64,000 nt of DNA from Corticibacter populi (GCF_004217315.1 NZ_SGWR01000004.1:454718-518717); one strand, 5' to 3'. Positions 8,353 through 18,438 are shown, numbered from the stretch's first letter. Notes: generated by a model not told the origin, from the letters alone. Program-made: numbers and translations.

Positions 8353-9133
8353 GGGCGAGCGGGATGAACAGCGGCCGTCCGCCGCGCAGGCCGGGGAGGG
8401 CGGTCACTTCGACATCGAATACGTCCTTGACCAGTTCTGGAGTACAGGCGGCGGCATCGGCCAGGCAGGCTTTGACACGACCGTCCTTCATCAGCACCAA
8501 CTGGTCCGCGTAGGCCATGGCGAAGTTGAGGTCGTGCAGCACGGCCACGATGGTGCGGCCGTGGCCGTGCACCAGGTCGTGCAGCAAGTCCATGATTTCG
8601 ACCTGGTACTTGAGGTCGAGGAAGGTGGTTGGCTCGTCGAGCAGGATGATGCCGGTCTGCTGGGCCAGCGCCATCGCGATCCAGCAGCGCTGGCGCTGGC
8701 CGCCGGACAGGCTGTCGACGGCGCGCGCGGCGTAGTCCAGCGTGCCGGTCAGGCGCATGGCATGCTCTACCGCCTCGCTGTCGGCGTCCGACCATTGGCG
8801 CAGCCAGCCCTGGTGGGGGTGGCGTCCGAAAGAGACCAGATCCAGCACGGTCATGCTCTCGGGCAGCACCGGCGCCTGCGGCAGGATGCCGAGCTGGCGC
8901 GCCACTTCGCGCGAGGGCAGGCGGTGGATGTCGCGCCCGTGCAGCAGCACCGCGCCGGCGCGCGCCGGCAGCTGGCGCGCCAGCGCGCCCAGCAGGGTGG
9001 ACTTGCCCGAGCCGTTGGGGCCCAGCAGCACGGTCAGGCTGGCTGGTGCAAACGACAGGTCGGCGGATTCGACCACTCGCCGCTCGCCGTAGCCGACCTG
9101 CAGACCCTGGGTTATGAGCGGCGGCTGCGGCAT
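8309..9133 (-). CDS. Iron-siderophore ABC transporter ATPase (FecE/FhuC-like)
   Basis: A 274-residue ABC ATPase. Walker A GPNGSGKSTLL lies at about residues 38-48, the signature LSGGQRQRCWIAMAL follows near 143, and Walker B with catalytic Glu is IILLDEPTTFLD near 165. The D-loop and H-loop (AVLHDLNFAMAY) follow. The Q-loop region GILPQAPVLPE and the FHB-like SFGRHPHQGWL segment are typical of iron-siderophore ATPases. It starts 36 bases after the TonB receptor stop and overlaps the first permease by 44 bases. It energises import by the FecCD pair. Confidence 0.9.
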   Translation of the reverse strand: MPQPPLITQGLQVGYGERRVVESADLSFAPASLTVLLGPNGSGKSTLLGALARQLPARAGAVLLHGRDIHRLPSREVARQLGILPQAPVLPESMTVLDLVSFGRHPHQGWLRQWSDADSEAVEHAMRLTGTLDYAARAVDSLSGGQRQRCWIAMALAQQTGIILLDEPTTFLDLKYQVEIMDLLHDLVHGHGRTIVAVLHDLNFAMAYADQLVLMKDGRVKACLADAAACTPELVKDVFDVEVTALPGLRGGRPLFIPLAHAHPSADHAARHAD

Positions 9134-9169
9134 GCGGTCGATCGGGTGCTGCGCATCGCGGCGGCGCGG

Positions 9170-11314
9170 TCAGAAGCTGACGCTGGCCGTGAGCGTGGCA
9201 TTGAACGGCTCGCCGTAGGCATTGCCGTAGCGGCTGGCACCGAGCGATGAACTGAAGTACGTGCGGTCAAAGAGGTTGCGCAGGTTCAACTGCAGAGTGA
9301 TGGGGTGACGTGCGGCGATGGTGTAGCTGGCAAAGGCATCGACCACGCCATAGCCTGGCAGGAAGTACGAATTGTCATTGATGCCGGCACGCTTGCTGGC
9401 GCCGCGCACACCGGCGCCGAGCTTGAAGCGGTTGCCGCCGGCCTGCGCGCCAAAGTCATAGGTCGCGAACAGCGAGGCGGTGTGGCGCGCGATGTTGACT
9501 GGGCGCTTGCCCGCATAGTCGGGGTCATCCTTGACCTTGGCGTCGGTGAAGCCGTAGCTGGCGATCAGGCTCAACTGAGGTGTCAGGCGCCCGGCTACAT
9601 CGAACTCCAGGCCGCGCGCACGGACCAGGCCGGCAGTGCGCGTGACGATCACGCCATCGACGGTCTCGAAGTAGCTGACGTTTTTCTTGTCCGTCGTATA
9701 GATCGCCAGGTTGGCGCTCATTCCGCCTGCACTCTCCCACTTGGCGCCCAGTTCGTAGCTGGTGCCTTCCTCGGGCGTCAGATCGCCGAAATAGCTGGAG
9801 AAGGACGACTGGGGCCTGAAGGTGCGCGCGGCATTGGCGTAAAAGGACATTGCCGGACTGGCCTTGTAGACCGCGCCCAGGCGGGGCACGAACTTGCCGC
9901 CGCTGGTGTCGGTGTTGAGCACGAAGGGGCGCCCGCGTCCCGATATCTGGTCGTAGTACTGGTAGCGTGCGCCGGCCACCAGGATCCAGCGGTCGTTCAG
10001 GTGCAGCGAATCCTGCAGATAGACCGAGGGCGTCCTCAGACGTTCGAGCTGGTCGCTCTCGGCCGGCCGCACCGTGGTGCAGGGCGATACCGTGCCGTAG
10101 GTTGGGTTGTAGATGTTGAAGCTGACGGCGGGCGTGCAGCGGATCATGTCGGTGCGCAGCAGGTGTTGGTAGTCGTATTGCGCGCCCACCAGCAGATCGT
10201 TCTTCAGGCCGGCGATGTCGAGCGAGCCAGCGAGATCCACGCGCATGGAGTGGCCGCTGACTTTCGAGCCCTGGGTGGCATCGATGCGTCGCGTCACGTC
10301 GCCGGTGACCGCGTCGTAGCCCTGCACGCGGGCCTGATTGTCGCTGTATTCGTCGCGGCTGTAGCTGTAGTCGAAGGTCAGGTTCCAGTCGTCATTGAGC
10401 GTGTGGAAGATGTTGATCGAGGCCAGTTGGCTGGAGCCCTGGGTGACGTTGAAGGGTTCGTCCAGCCGGGTTTTGCGTGAAAGCGGGATGGGGCCACCGG
10501 CATCGATGTCCCAGATGGTGCCGCGATCGAACGGGATGCTGTAGTCCTGGTACATGTAGGAGGCGGTGACGACGGTGTCGTCGCCGAACCAGCTCAGCGA
10601 GGGCGCGATCAGCCACTCCTTGGTCTTGCCGAAATTGCGCCAGTAGTCGGTGTTCTGGTAGTCGGCCACCAGCCGGTAGGCCAGGCGCGTATCGGTGATC
10701 GGGCCCGTCACGTCGAGCGAGGTGGTGCCGCCGCCGAAGCTTGAGGCCGAGACCGAGGCCTTGCCGCTGAACTGGCGTTCGGGCTTCTTGGTGATCACGT
10801 TGATGGCGCCGCCCGGGTCGAGGATGCCGTACAGCGTGGAGGCCGGCCCCTTGAGCACTTCGACCCTCTGGGTGGTGGCATTGAAGCTGCGCGGCAGCAC
10901 GGTCTTGAGGCCGTTGGTCAGGATGCCGCCATCGCGGTTGTCGCCGAAGCCGCGCCGGATGAAGGCATCCTGGGTGCTGCCAAGGGTGTTGGTTTGGCTG
11001 ATACCGCTGATGTTCTGCAGCGCATCGTCGAGCGAGCGCGCATCCTGGTCAAGCAGCACGTCCTCCGTGACCACGTTGACGGCCTGCGGGATCTCCAGCA
11101 GCGGCGCGTCGGTGCGCAGGGCCGAGCTGTTGCGCGTGGGCTGGTAGCCCGACTCGCTGATACCGCGAATCGTGACGGTGTCAAGCTCGGCCGGTTTCCG
11201 GTCCTGCTGTTGGGCTGTTGCCGTGCCCGTCAACGCCGTGCCGGCGATGAGTGGGAGGTAAACAGCAGCGCGAATGCGGGCGCGGAGTGACGGTTTGGCG
11301 ATGGGCATGGACAT
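9170..11314 (-). CDS. TonB-dependent siderophore receptor
   Basis: A 714-residue outer-membrane receptor. A signal peptide ends near GTATAQQ, and a TonB-box-like ELDTVTIRG follows. The plug domain contains IPQAVNVVTEDVL, RGFGDNRDGGILTNGLK and the VEVLKGPASTLYGILDPGGAINVITKKP block. The barrel ends in the terminal aromatic residue of LTASVSF. No N-terminal secretin/STN signalling domain is present, so FecI/FecR-type surface signalling is unlikely. A Fur-box match about 32 bases upstream suggests iron repression. It is the first gene of an operon that runs to 1937. The likely ligand is a ferric hydroxamate or catecholate siderophore, not identified. No siderophore biosynthesis genes are in the window. 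Confidence 0.92.
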   Translation of the reverse strand: MSMPIAKPSLRARIRAAVYLPLIAGTALTGTATAQQQDRKPAELDTVTIRGISESGYQPTRNSSALRTDAPLLEIPQAVNVVTEDVLLDQDARSLDDALQNISGISQTNTLGSTQDAFIRRGFGDNRDGGILTNGLKTVLPRSFNATTQRVEVLKGPASTLYGILDPGGAINVITKKPERQFSGKASVSASSFGGGTTSLDVTGPITDTRLAYRLVADYQNTDYWRNFGKTKEWLIAPSLSWFGDDTVVTASYMYQDYSIPFDRGTIWDIDAGGPIPLSRKTRLDEPFNVTQGSSQLASINIFHTLNDDWNLTFDYSYSRDEYSDNQARVQGYDAVTGDVTRRIDATQGSKVSGHSMRVDLAGSLDIAGLKNDLLVGAQYDYQHLLRTDMIRCTPAVSFNIYNPTYGTVSPCTTVRPAESDQLERLRTPSVYLQDSLHLNDRWILVAGARYQYYDQISGRGRPFVLNTDTSGGKFVPRLGAVYKASPAMSFYANAARTFRPQSSFSSYFGDLTPEEGTSYELGAKWESAGGMSANLAIYTTDKKNVSYFETVDGVIVTRTAGLVRARGLEFDVAGRLTPQLSLIASYGFTDAKVKDDPDYAGKRPVNIARHTASLFATYDFGAQAGGNRFKLGAGVRGASKRAGINDNSYFLPGYGVVDAFASYTIAARHPITLQLNLRNLFDRTYFSSSLGASRYGNAYGEPFNATLTASVSF

Positions 11315-11345
11315 GAAATCGAGAATTGAAATTCGTATCGCGAGT

Positions 11346-11364
11346 GATTCTAATAATCATGATG
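11346..11364. promoter_or_regulatory. Putative Fur box
   Basis: The 19 bases gattctaataatcatgatg match 14 of 19 positions of the classical Fur consensus GATAATGATAATCATTATC. They lie 32 bases upstream of the TonB receptor ATG in a locally AT-rich patch within very GC-rich DNA. The position and match fit iron repression of the siderophore operon. It is also the only obvious element between that operon and the divergent Dpp-like importer. Confidence 0.65.
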
Positions 11365-11742
11365 TAGTAGTAAAACTGCCCGTAGTGCCGCGATGGTCTT
11401 GAGGCGCGGGGCGGAGTTTTACTACCGGCTGCAGGTGGATGGGCGCGGCGCGTGGGCCGCATGGGCATGTGAAAGCGTCGATGCTCGGCGGTGGTCGCGG
11501 CGGCGGCTACTACTACATCGGCATGGCCACGTGTCGGGTTGAAGGGGGCTTGATGGATGCGGCGTCGAATGGCATCTGGGTCACCGCTCCGCGCCGCCGT
11601 GACTTGGGGCGGCTTCGAGCCGTGCCAGGCAGTGCGCGCGATCATGGATGCGCCACCGATGGCGACGCGTCCGCCACAGACCCGCCGCACAACCGCCGCA
11701 CAACCGCCGCACAACCGCCGTATGGCCACCATAATGACGGCC
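11365..11742. other. Intergenic region between siderophore operon and Dpp-like importer
   Basis: About 380 bases with no convincing gene. Several overlapping frames stay open but have no family features. It must hold the promoter of the importer. The only structure seen is a tandem repeat close to the permease start (11682-11720). Confidence 0.5.
11682..11720 (+). repeat. Short tandem repeat, 11-base unit
   Basis: Three full copies of ccgccgcacaa (11682-11692, 11693-11703, 11704-11714) are followed by a six-base partial copy. The array ends 22 bases before the chosen permease start, so copy-number change could alter spacing in the leader. Because the unit is 11 bases and not a multiple of three, any upstream start reading through it would shift frame when copies change. 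Confidence 0.8.
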
Positions 11743-12705
11743 ATGCGATTCTTTCTGTTCAAACGCCTCATGACCATGCTGGCTTCGTTGCTGGGGGCGT
11801 CGCTGCTGGTCATGCTGGTGCTGGAGGTGCTGCCTGGCAATGCCGCGCAGGTCATGCTCGGGCCGGATGCGTCGCCGCAGGCCGTGCGGGCGCTGGCCCG
11901 GCAGCTCGGGCTGGACGAGCCGCTGGCGCTGCGCTACCTGCATTGGCTCGGCGGGCTGGTCACGGGCGACCTGGGCACCAGCTACACCTATGACGTGCCG
12001 GCGCGCGAGATGATCGTCGAGAGCCTGGCGCTGACGATTCCGCTGGCGCTGCTGGCGATGGCGCTGACGGTGCTGATCGCGCTGGGCACGGGCCTGGTTG
12101 CCGCGGCCCACCACAATCGCCCGGCCGACGTGCTGACCATGGGGCTGACGCAGATCGGCATGGCGATTCCGAACTTCTGGTTCGCCATCCTGCTGGTGCT
12201 GGTGTTCGCGGTGCAGTTGCACTGGCTGCCGGCGGGCGGTTTCCCGGGTTGGAGTGCCGCTGCCGGCGGCGGCCTCAGGCCGGCGCTTCAGGCACTGGTG
12301 CTGCCGGCCGTGTCGCTGGCGGTGGTGCAGTCGGCCATGCTGGCGCGCATCACCCGCTCGGCGTTGCTGGACGTGCTGCGCGAGGACTACGTGCGCACGG
12401 CACGGGCCAAGGGCCTGTCGCGTCGCGCCACGCTGCTGCGCCATGTGCTGCGCAACGCGCTGATTCCGGTGGTGACGGTGGCGGGTCTGCAGTTTGCCAA
12501 CCTGCTGGCCGGCACCATCGTGGTCGAGAGCGTGTTTCACCTGCCGGGGCTGGGCCAGCTGATCTTCAAGTCCATCGAGAACCGCGACATGGTGGTGGTG
12601 CGCAACTGCGTGCTGCTGCTGGCGGCGATGGTGATCGTGGTGAACTTCCTGGTCGATGTGCTGTATGCGCTGATCGACCCGCGCATCAAACCGGGGGATG
12701 TGTGA
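11743..12705 (+). CDS. Dpp/Opp-type ABC transporter permease (DppB-like)
   Basis: A 320-residue inner-membrane permease of peptide/nickel importers. It begins MRFFLFKRLMTMLASLLGASLLVMLVLEVLPG, the usual first helix of DppB/OppB proteins. The cytoplasmic EAA loop is DYVRTARAKGLSRRATLLRHVLRNALIPV, and it ends YALIDPRIKPGDV. In-frame ATGs 9 and 21 bases upstream are possible starts; none has a clear ribosome site. The second permease and two ATPases follow, but no binding protein gene is present, so the substrate is unknown. Confidence 0.85.
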   Translation: MRFFLFKRLMTMLASLLGASLLVMLVLEVLPGNAAQVMLGPDASPQAVRALARQLGLDEPLALRYLHWLGGLVTGDLGTSYTYDVPAREMIVESLALTIPLALLAMALTVLIALGTGLVAAAHHNRPADVLTMGLTQIGMAIPNFWFAILLVLVFAVQLHWLPAGGFPGWSAAAGGGLRPALQALVLPAVSLAVVQSAMLARITRSALLDVLREDYVRTARAKGLSRRATLLRHVLRNALIPVVTVAGLQFANLLAGTIVVESVFHLPGLGQLIFKSIENRDMVVVRNCVLLLAAMVIVVNFLVDVLYALIDPRIKPGDV

Positions 12706-12870
12706 GATGAGACATCCCTCCGGGCGGCTGCGCCGCTTCTTCCCTTCTCTGGCTTTGCTGCGCTGCGTGTCAGGAATGGCGCCAACAGTGGCCTGGCAAA
12801 GCCCGTTCCTCCGTGGTGACTGGTTTGGCGTCGTGCCCGGTTTCGTGCGATGTGGAGGGCGCACAGCGCC

Positions 12871-13788
12871 ATGAGTACTGAGATGCAAAAGTCTTCCAGG
12901 CCATCGGCGGTCACCGCTGCGACGACCGCGGCCTCCGCGGCCGTGACGCTGCCGCCGCGCCGCCGTGCGCGCCGGCATGCCAACCTGGCGCTGGGTTTGC
13001 TGCTGACGGGCCTGCTGCTGCTGGTTGCGCTGGTCTCGCTGGTGTGGACGCCGCACCCGCCGGGCGAGCAGAACCCGCGCCTGCGCATGGCGCCACCCAG
13101 CAGCGCGCACTGGCTGGGCACCGATGCCTATGGGCACGACATGGCCTCGCAGCTGATGGTGGGGGCGCAAAGCTCGGTGCTGGTGGGCGTCATCGCAGTG
13201 GCCATCGGCCTGCTGGCGGGCACGTTGCTGGGCCTGCTGGCGGCGGCGCGCAAGGGCTGGGTGGAGGAGCTGGTGATGCGCGTGGCGGATCTCACCTTCG
13301 CCTTCCCGGCGATTCTCACGGCCATCATGCTCAATGCGGCGTATGGCTCGGGCCTGGGCATTTCGATCGTCGCCATCGGCATTGCCAGCATCCCGGTGTT
13401 CGCGCGCATCAGCCGCGCCTCGGCCAAGGCGATCTGGGAGCGCGACTTCATTCTTGCGGCGCGGGCCTGCGGCAAGGGGCCGCTGGCCATCACGCTCGAG
13501 CATGTGCTGCCCAATGTGGCGCCGATCCTGATCGTGCAGGCCACCATCCAGTTCGCCATCGCGATCCTGGCGGAGGCGGCGCTTTCCTACCTGGGGCTGG
13601 GCACGCAGTATCCGGCGCCGTCCTGGGGCCGCATGCTGCAGGAGGCGCAGTCGCTGATGTTCCAGGCGCCGCTGCTGTCGGTCATTCCTGGTGTGGCCAT
13701 TGCGTTGTCGGTGCTGGGCCTGAATCTGCTGGGCGATGGCCTGCGCGACGTGATCGACCCGAAGCTGTCGGCGGGGCGGCTGCCATGA
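12871..13788 (+). CDS. Dpp/Opp-type ABC transporter permease (DppC-like)
   Basis: A permease of about 305 residues with the DppC/OppC layout. A cytoplasmic Arg-rich N terminus precedes the first helix, then the periplasmic HWLGTDAYGHDMASQLMVGAQSSVLVG block. The EAA loop DFILAARACGKGPLAITLEHVLPNVAPI follows, and the end is LNLLGDGLRDVIDPKL. The chosen ATG has GGAGGG 11 bases upstream; a frame-compatible ATG at 12850 lacks this. A 165-base gap from the first permease holds no gene. The stop overlaps the first ATPase ATG by 4 bases. Confidence 0.87.
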   Translation: MSTEMQKSSRPSAVTAATTAASAAVTLPPRRRARRHANLALGLLLTGLLLLVALVSLVWTPHPPGEQNPRLRMAPPSSAHWLGTDAYGHDMASQLMVGAQSSVLVGVIAVAIGLLAGTLLGLLAAARKGWVEELVMRVADLTFAFPAILTAIMLNAAYGSGLGISIVAIGIASIPVFARISRASAKAIWERDFILAARACGKGPLAITLEHVLPNVAPILIVQATIQFAIAILAEAALSYLGLGTQYPAPSWGRMLQEAQSLMFQAPLLSVIPGVAIALSVLGLNLLGDGLRDVIDPKLSAGRLP

Positions 13789-14776
13789 ATGCCACGACCA
13801 TCCCATCCAATGGGAGTAACGCGAGTAACGCGACTGGAGCGAATGTGCCTGGCACCGACGCGCTGCTGTGCGTCGAGGACCTGCAGGTGCGGCTGCCGGG
13901 TCTGCCACCCGATCAGCCCATTCTCGACGGCGTCAGCCTGACGCTGCAGGCCGGACGCACGCTGGGCATCGTGGGTGAATCCGGCAGCGGCAAGTCGATG
14001 ACGGCGCTGGCCATCATGGGTCTGCTGCCGGAGGGGGCGCGCGCCGGCGGCCGCATCCTTCTGCAGGGGCGCGAGCTGCTGGCGCTGCCCGAGCGCGAGA
14101 TGCAGACGCTGCGCGGCAACCGCGTGGCCATGGTGTTCCAGGAGCCGATGACGGCGCTCAACCCCGTGCACACCATCGGCAACCAGGTGGCCGAGCCGCT
14201 GCGCCTGCACCAGGGCCTGGGCCGGCGCGCGGCCATGGCCGAGGCCTGCCACCTGCTCGAGCGCGTGGGCATTGCCAACGCCGCCCAGCGCCTCTCGGCC
14301 TATCCGCACCAGTTTTCCGGTGGCCAGCGCCAGCGCATCACGATCGCCATGGCATTGGCCTGCAAGCCGGATCTGCTGATCGCCGACGAGCCGACCACGG
14401 CGCTGGACGTGATCCTGCAGCAGCAGATCCTCGATCTGCTCGACGGTCTGGTCGAGGAGCACCGCATGGGCATGATCCTGATTTCGCACGATCTGGCGGT
14501 GGTCTCCGAGTACAGCGACGACGTGGCCGTGATGCTGCGCGGCAGTGTGGTCGAGCGGGGCGCCACGCAAGCGGTGTTCGCCCGGCCGCAGCATGCCTAC
14601 ACGCGCCAGCTGCTGGCGGCGCGCCTGCACATGCTCGAGCCGCACGTTCCCAGCGCCGAGGAGCAGGCACAGGAGCGGGACGCCGCCGCGGGTGCCGCCG
14701 CCGCGGCGGTCTGGGAAGCCGAGCAGGGCGCCCGGGCCGTGGAACCGGGACCGGACGTGGATGTGGAGGGGCAGCC

Positions 14777-14780
<4 letters not shown>
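13785..14780 (+). CDS. Dpp/Opp-type ABC transporter ATPase (DppD-like)
   Basis: A 331-residue ABC ATPase. Walker A is [12 protein letters not shown], the Q-loop [19 protein letters not shown], the signature [19 protein letters not shown] and Walker [14 protein letters not shown]; the H-loop is LISHDLAVV. The tail [16 protein letters not shown] is the oligopeptide/dipeptide ATPase C-terminal motif. The frame is open far upstream through the second permease, but the ATG overlapping that stop (ATGA) is the sensible start. The C terminus is Ala/Glu-rich and overlaps the next ATPase by 4 bases. Confidence 0.9.
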
Positions 14781-15648
<868 letters not shown>

Positions 15649-15652
<4 letters not shown>

Positions 15653-16362
15653 GCACCATGAGCGGCCAACCGGCCGGTGGCGGTGGCGGTGGCGATGGCG
15701 ATCTTTTTGCCGCCGCCGGCCTGGAGCCCCGGCTGGCGCTGGGCCGCCAGGCCTGGCTGCTGCGCGGGCGCGCCGCCGGGCGTGCCGATGCGCTGCTGGC
15801 CTGCATCGCCGAGGTGGCAGGGCAGGCGCCGCTGCGCAGCCTGCTGACGCCGGGCGGGCGGCGCATGTCGGTCGAGACCAGCAGCTGCGGGGCGCTGGGC
15901 TGGACCTCGGGCCCCGGGGGCTATCGCTACCAGCCGATCGATCCGGCCCGTGGCCTGCCGTGGCCCGCCATGCCGGGCTGGCTGCACGACTTCGCCGCCG
16001 AACTGGCGGCCGAGGCCGGCTTTGCCGGTTTCTCGCCCGACAGCTGCCTGATCAACCGCTATCGCCCCGGAGCCAGGATGGCGCTGCACCAGGATCGCGA
16101 CGAACGGGACTTCGGCCAGCCCATCGTGTCGATCTCGCTGGGCATGACGGCGCGCTTTCTGTGGGGCGGCCTGCGGCGCCAGGACAAGGCCGGCCAGGTC
16201 GCGCTGTTCCATGGCGACGTGGTGGTCTGGGGCGGCGCCGACCGGCTGCGCTTTCATGGCATCGCGCCGTTGGCCGGCCCGCCCCACCCGCTGCTGGGCA
16301 GCGAGCGCATCAATCTGACGCTGCGCCGCGCCGGCCCCACGGCGAGAGCAGCAGCGCGGTGA
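15649..16362 (+). CDS. alkB: AlkB-type DNA/RNA dioxygenase
   Basis: A 237-residue Fe(II)/2-oxoglutarate dioxygenase that would remove methyl groups from 1-methyladenine and 3-methylcytosine. The iron triad is His147 and Asp149 in ALHQDRDE plus His203 in RFHGIAPL. The 2-oxoglutarate arginines lie in RINLTLR (220-226). NRYRPGARM and the WTSGPGGYRYQP loop also match AlkB. The first 20 residues are a Gly-rich extension. The ATG overlaps the last transporter ATPase gene by 4 bases, so it is probably co-transcribed with the importer. There is no adjacent ada gene. The 3' end overlaps the convergent exporter gene by 53 bases. Confidence 0.92.
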
Positions 16363-17914
16363 CCAGCAGCAACAGCCCCGCCGTCACCCAGGTCACCACC
16401 GCCATGGCATGGTCGAAGGCCTGGCCGGCCAGTGCCAGCAGGGACGCCGCCAGCTCGGGCGGCAACTGCTCGGCCGCCAGGCGCGCCGCATCGATGCTCT
16501 CGCGTATGCCCGGCAGCTCCGCCAGCGACGGCGGCAGCTGCAGCGCCGCGGCATAGCTGGCCGTCATCAGGCTGCCCAGCAAGGCGATCCCCAGCGAGCC
16601 ACCCAGCTCGTAGGAGACTTCCTCCATGGAGGCGGCCATGCCGGCCTTCTCGGGCGGCGCATTGAACATGATGGCGCTCGAGGCACCCGTCACCGCCATG
16701 CCGAACCCGAAGCCGAACACCGCCAGCGCCATCAGCAGCGCCGGACCGAGGCCCTGGTGCGTCAGCACCACCCCCACCAGACCGGCGCAACTGCCCAGCA
16801 TGCCGGTGCCGATCACCACGCGGCTGCCGACGCGGTGCATCCACCAGCCCGCCAGCGGGCCGGCCAGGAAGGCCGCGATCGACAGCGGCAGGATCTGCAG
16901 GCCGGCCTGCAGCGGCGTGAGCTCGCGCACCAGCTGCAGCCATTGGCTGAACACCAGCTGGAAGCCGATCAGCGCCACCGAGCAGGTCACCGCGGCCACC
17001 ACGCCGCCGCAGAAGGTGCGGTTGCGCAGCAGGCTCAGGTCGATCAGCGGATGCGCGATGCGGCGCTGGCGCCGCACGAAGACGACCAGCAGCAGCACGC
17101 CCAGCGCACCGATGGCCAGCACCACCGGCCAGGCCGGCTGCCCTTGCGCCGGCGTCTGCGCGGCGGCCTTGACGGCGTAGGTGGCGGCGGTCAGCCCCAG
17201 CAGCGCCAGCAGCGAGCTGGGCCAGTCCCAGCGGCGCGCGGCGTTGCCCGGGTGCGGCACGATCAGCGCCAGCACCAGCGGGATGCTCAGCAGCACCACT
17301 GGCACGTTGATGAGGAACACCGAACCCCACCAGAAATGCTCCAGCAGAAAGCCGCCCAGCAGCGGCCCGACGGCCGCGCCGCCGGAGGCGACCGAGGCCC
17401 AGATGCCGATGGCCATGCCACGCTCGCGCTCATGCACGAAGGCATGGCGGATGATGGCCAGCGTGGCCGGCATCATCAGTGCCGCGCCGCAGGCCAGCGC
17501 CGCGCGGGCGGCGATCAGCGATGGCGCGTTGGGCGAATAGGCTGCCCACAGCGAGGCCAGCCCGAACACCAGCAGACCGGCCAGGAAGACGCGCCGGTGG
17601 CCATGGCGGTCGCCCAGCGTGCCCGCGCCCGGCAGCAGCCCGGCCACCACCAGCGGGTACATGTTGACGATCCAGAGCTTCTGGCTGGCGCTGGCCTGCA
17701 GTTCATGCGTGAGGATGGGCAGCGCGGTGTAGAGCACCGTCATGTCGATGACGATCAGGAGCAGCGCCACCGAGACGATGGCCAGCACCAGCCAGCGGCT
17801 GGCGTCACCGTTGGCGCTCCCCCCGCGGCCACTGCCGCTGCTGCCGGGCAGCGCTTGCCAGGTGCTGCCTGTGCTGGCGCTGTGGGGGGTGTTCTGTGGC
17901 CGGCCCGCCGTCAT
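16310..17914 (-). CDS. MFS multidrug exporter, 14-helix DHA2 family (SmvA/QacA-like)
   Basis: A 534-residue drug:proton antiporter. The first helix carries the DHA2 motif IVIDMTVLYTALP, and motif A is seen in GDRHGHRRVFLAG. Motif C-like GAAVGPLLGGFLLEHFWWGSVFLINVP follows. Fourteen hydrophobic segments are present and the end is LLLSPWGRRGAASD. SmvA/QacA relatives export quaternary ammonium compounds and dyes. The reading frame runs upstream into the acetyltransferase gene, but the start MTAGRPQN overlaps that stop by 4 bases (ATGA) and is chosen. The last 53 bases are antisense to the end of alkB. Confidence 0.85.
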   Translation of the reverse strand: MTAGRPQNTPHSASTGSTWQALPGSSGSGRGGSANGDASRWLVLAIVSVALLLIVIDMTVLYTALPILTHELQASASQKLWIVNMYPLVVAGLLPGAGTLGDRHGHRRVFLAGLLVFGLASLWAAYSPNAPSLIAARAALACGAALMMPATLAIIRHAFVHERERGMAIGIWASVASGGAAVGPLLGGFLLEHFWWGSVFLINVPVVLLSIPLVLALIVPHPGNAARRWDWPSSLLALLGLTAATYAVKAAAQTPAQGQPAWPVVLAIGALGVLLLVVFVRRQRRIAHPLIDLSLLRNRTFCGGVVAAVTCSVALIGFQLVFSQWLQLVRELTPLQAGLQILPLSIAAFLAGPLAGWWMHRVGSRVVIGTGMLGSCAGLVGVVLTHQGLGPALLMALAVFGFGFGMAVTGASSAIMFNAPPEKAGMAASMEEVSYELGGSLGIALLGSLMTASYAAALQLPPSLAELPGIRESIDAARLAAEQLPPELAASLLALAGQAFDHAMAVVTWVTAGLLLLVTALLLSPWGRRGAASD

Positions 17915-18438
17915 GCGGCCTCCGCGGCTTTGGCCTGGGCCAGGGGGTGCGCGGCGGCAGCCAGCGGCTTTTGCCAGAACATCGCACTGCCGAGCGCCGG
18001 ATCCAGCGCATATGGGGCAAAGCCGAAGCGCCGGTAGGCCGCCTGCGCGTGCCGATTGCCCTCCAGCACCTCCAGCGTCAGCTTGCATGCGCCGATTTCG
18101 CGGGCGATCTGCTCGGCCCGCTCGAACAGCCGGCGCGAGATGCCCTGGCCGCGGAAAGCCGGTGCCACGGCCACGTCGTGCACGTTCAGGATGGGCTGGC
18201 AGGCAAAGGTGGAAAAGCCTTCGATGGCATTGAGCAGGCCGGCCGGCTGGCCATCGACGAAGGCCAGGATGACGTGCGCGCCGGGGCGTGCCGCCAGTGC
18301 CGCCGGCAACTGCTCACGGGTGCGCTGCGGCAGGGGCTCGCTGCCGCCCATGGGGTCGCGCGCATAGGCGTCGAGCAGTTCGACGAGGGCGTTGGCGTGG
18401 TTCGGAAGGCGCAGATCGGCCAGGATGATTTCCAGCAT
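17911..18438 (-). CDS. GNAT family N-acetyltransferase
   Basis: A 175-residue acetyl-CoA-dependent acetyltransferase. It starts MLEIILADLRLPNHANALVELL. The acetyl-CoA site is HDVAVAPAFRGQGISRRLFERAE (the R/Q-x-x-G-x-G/A motif as RGQGIS), and the late LEVLEGNRHAQAAYRRFGF segment is typical of GNAT proteins. A purine-rich GAGAGA about 6 bases before the chosen ATG supports this start; a longer frame upstream has an unlikely Cys/Arg-rich leader. It sits between pabBC and the exporter, which it overlaps. The acceptor substrate is unknown, though a small toxic amine is plausible given the exporter next to it. Confidence 0.82.
   Translation of the reverse strand: MLEIILADLRLPNHANALVELLDAYARDPMGGSEPLPQRTREQLPAALAARPGAHVILAFVDGQPAGLLNAIEGFSTFACQPILNVHDVAVAPAFRGQGISRRLFERAEQIAREIGACKLTLEVLEGNRHAQAAYRRFGFAPYALDPALGSAMFWQKPLAAAAHPLAQAKAAEAA

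Noticed and set aside
4763-9250. 1495-codon open frame on the plus strand
   Set aside because: It lies antisense to the PepSY, binding-protein, permease and ATPase genes, is Gln/Arg/His-rich and has no family motif. It arises from GC-biased third positions of the real genes.
12706-12870. Possible small gene between the two Dpp-like permeases
   Set aside because: No frame with a ribosome site or family signature; the spacer is best read as non-coding.
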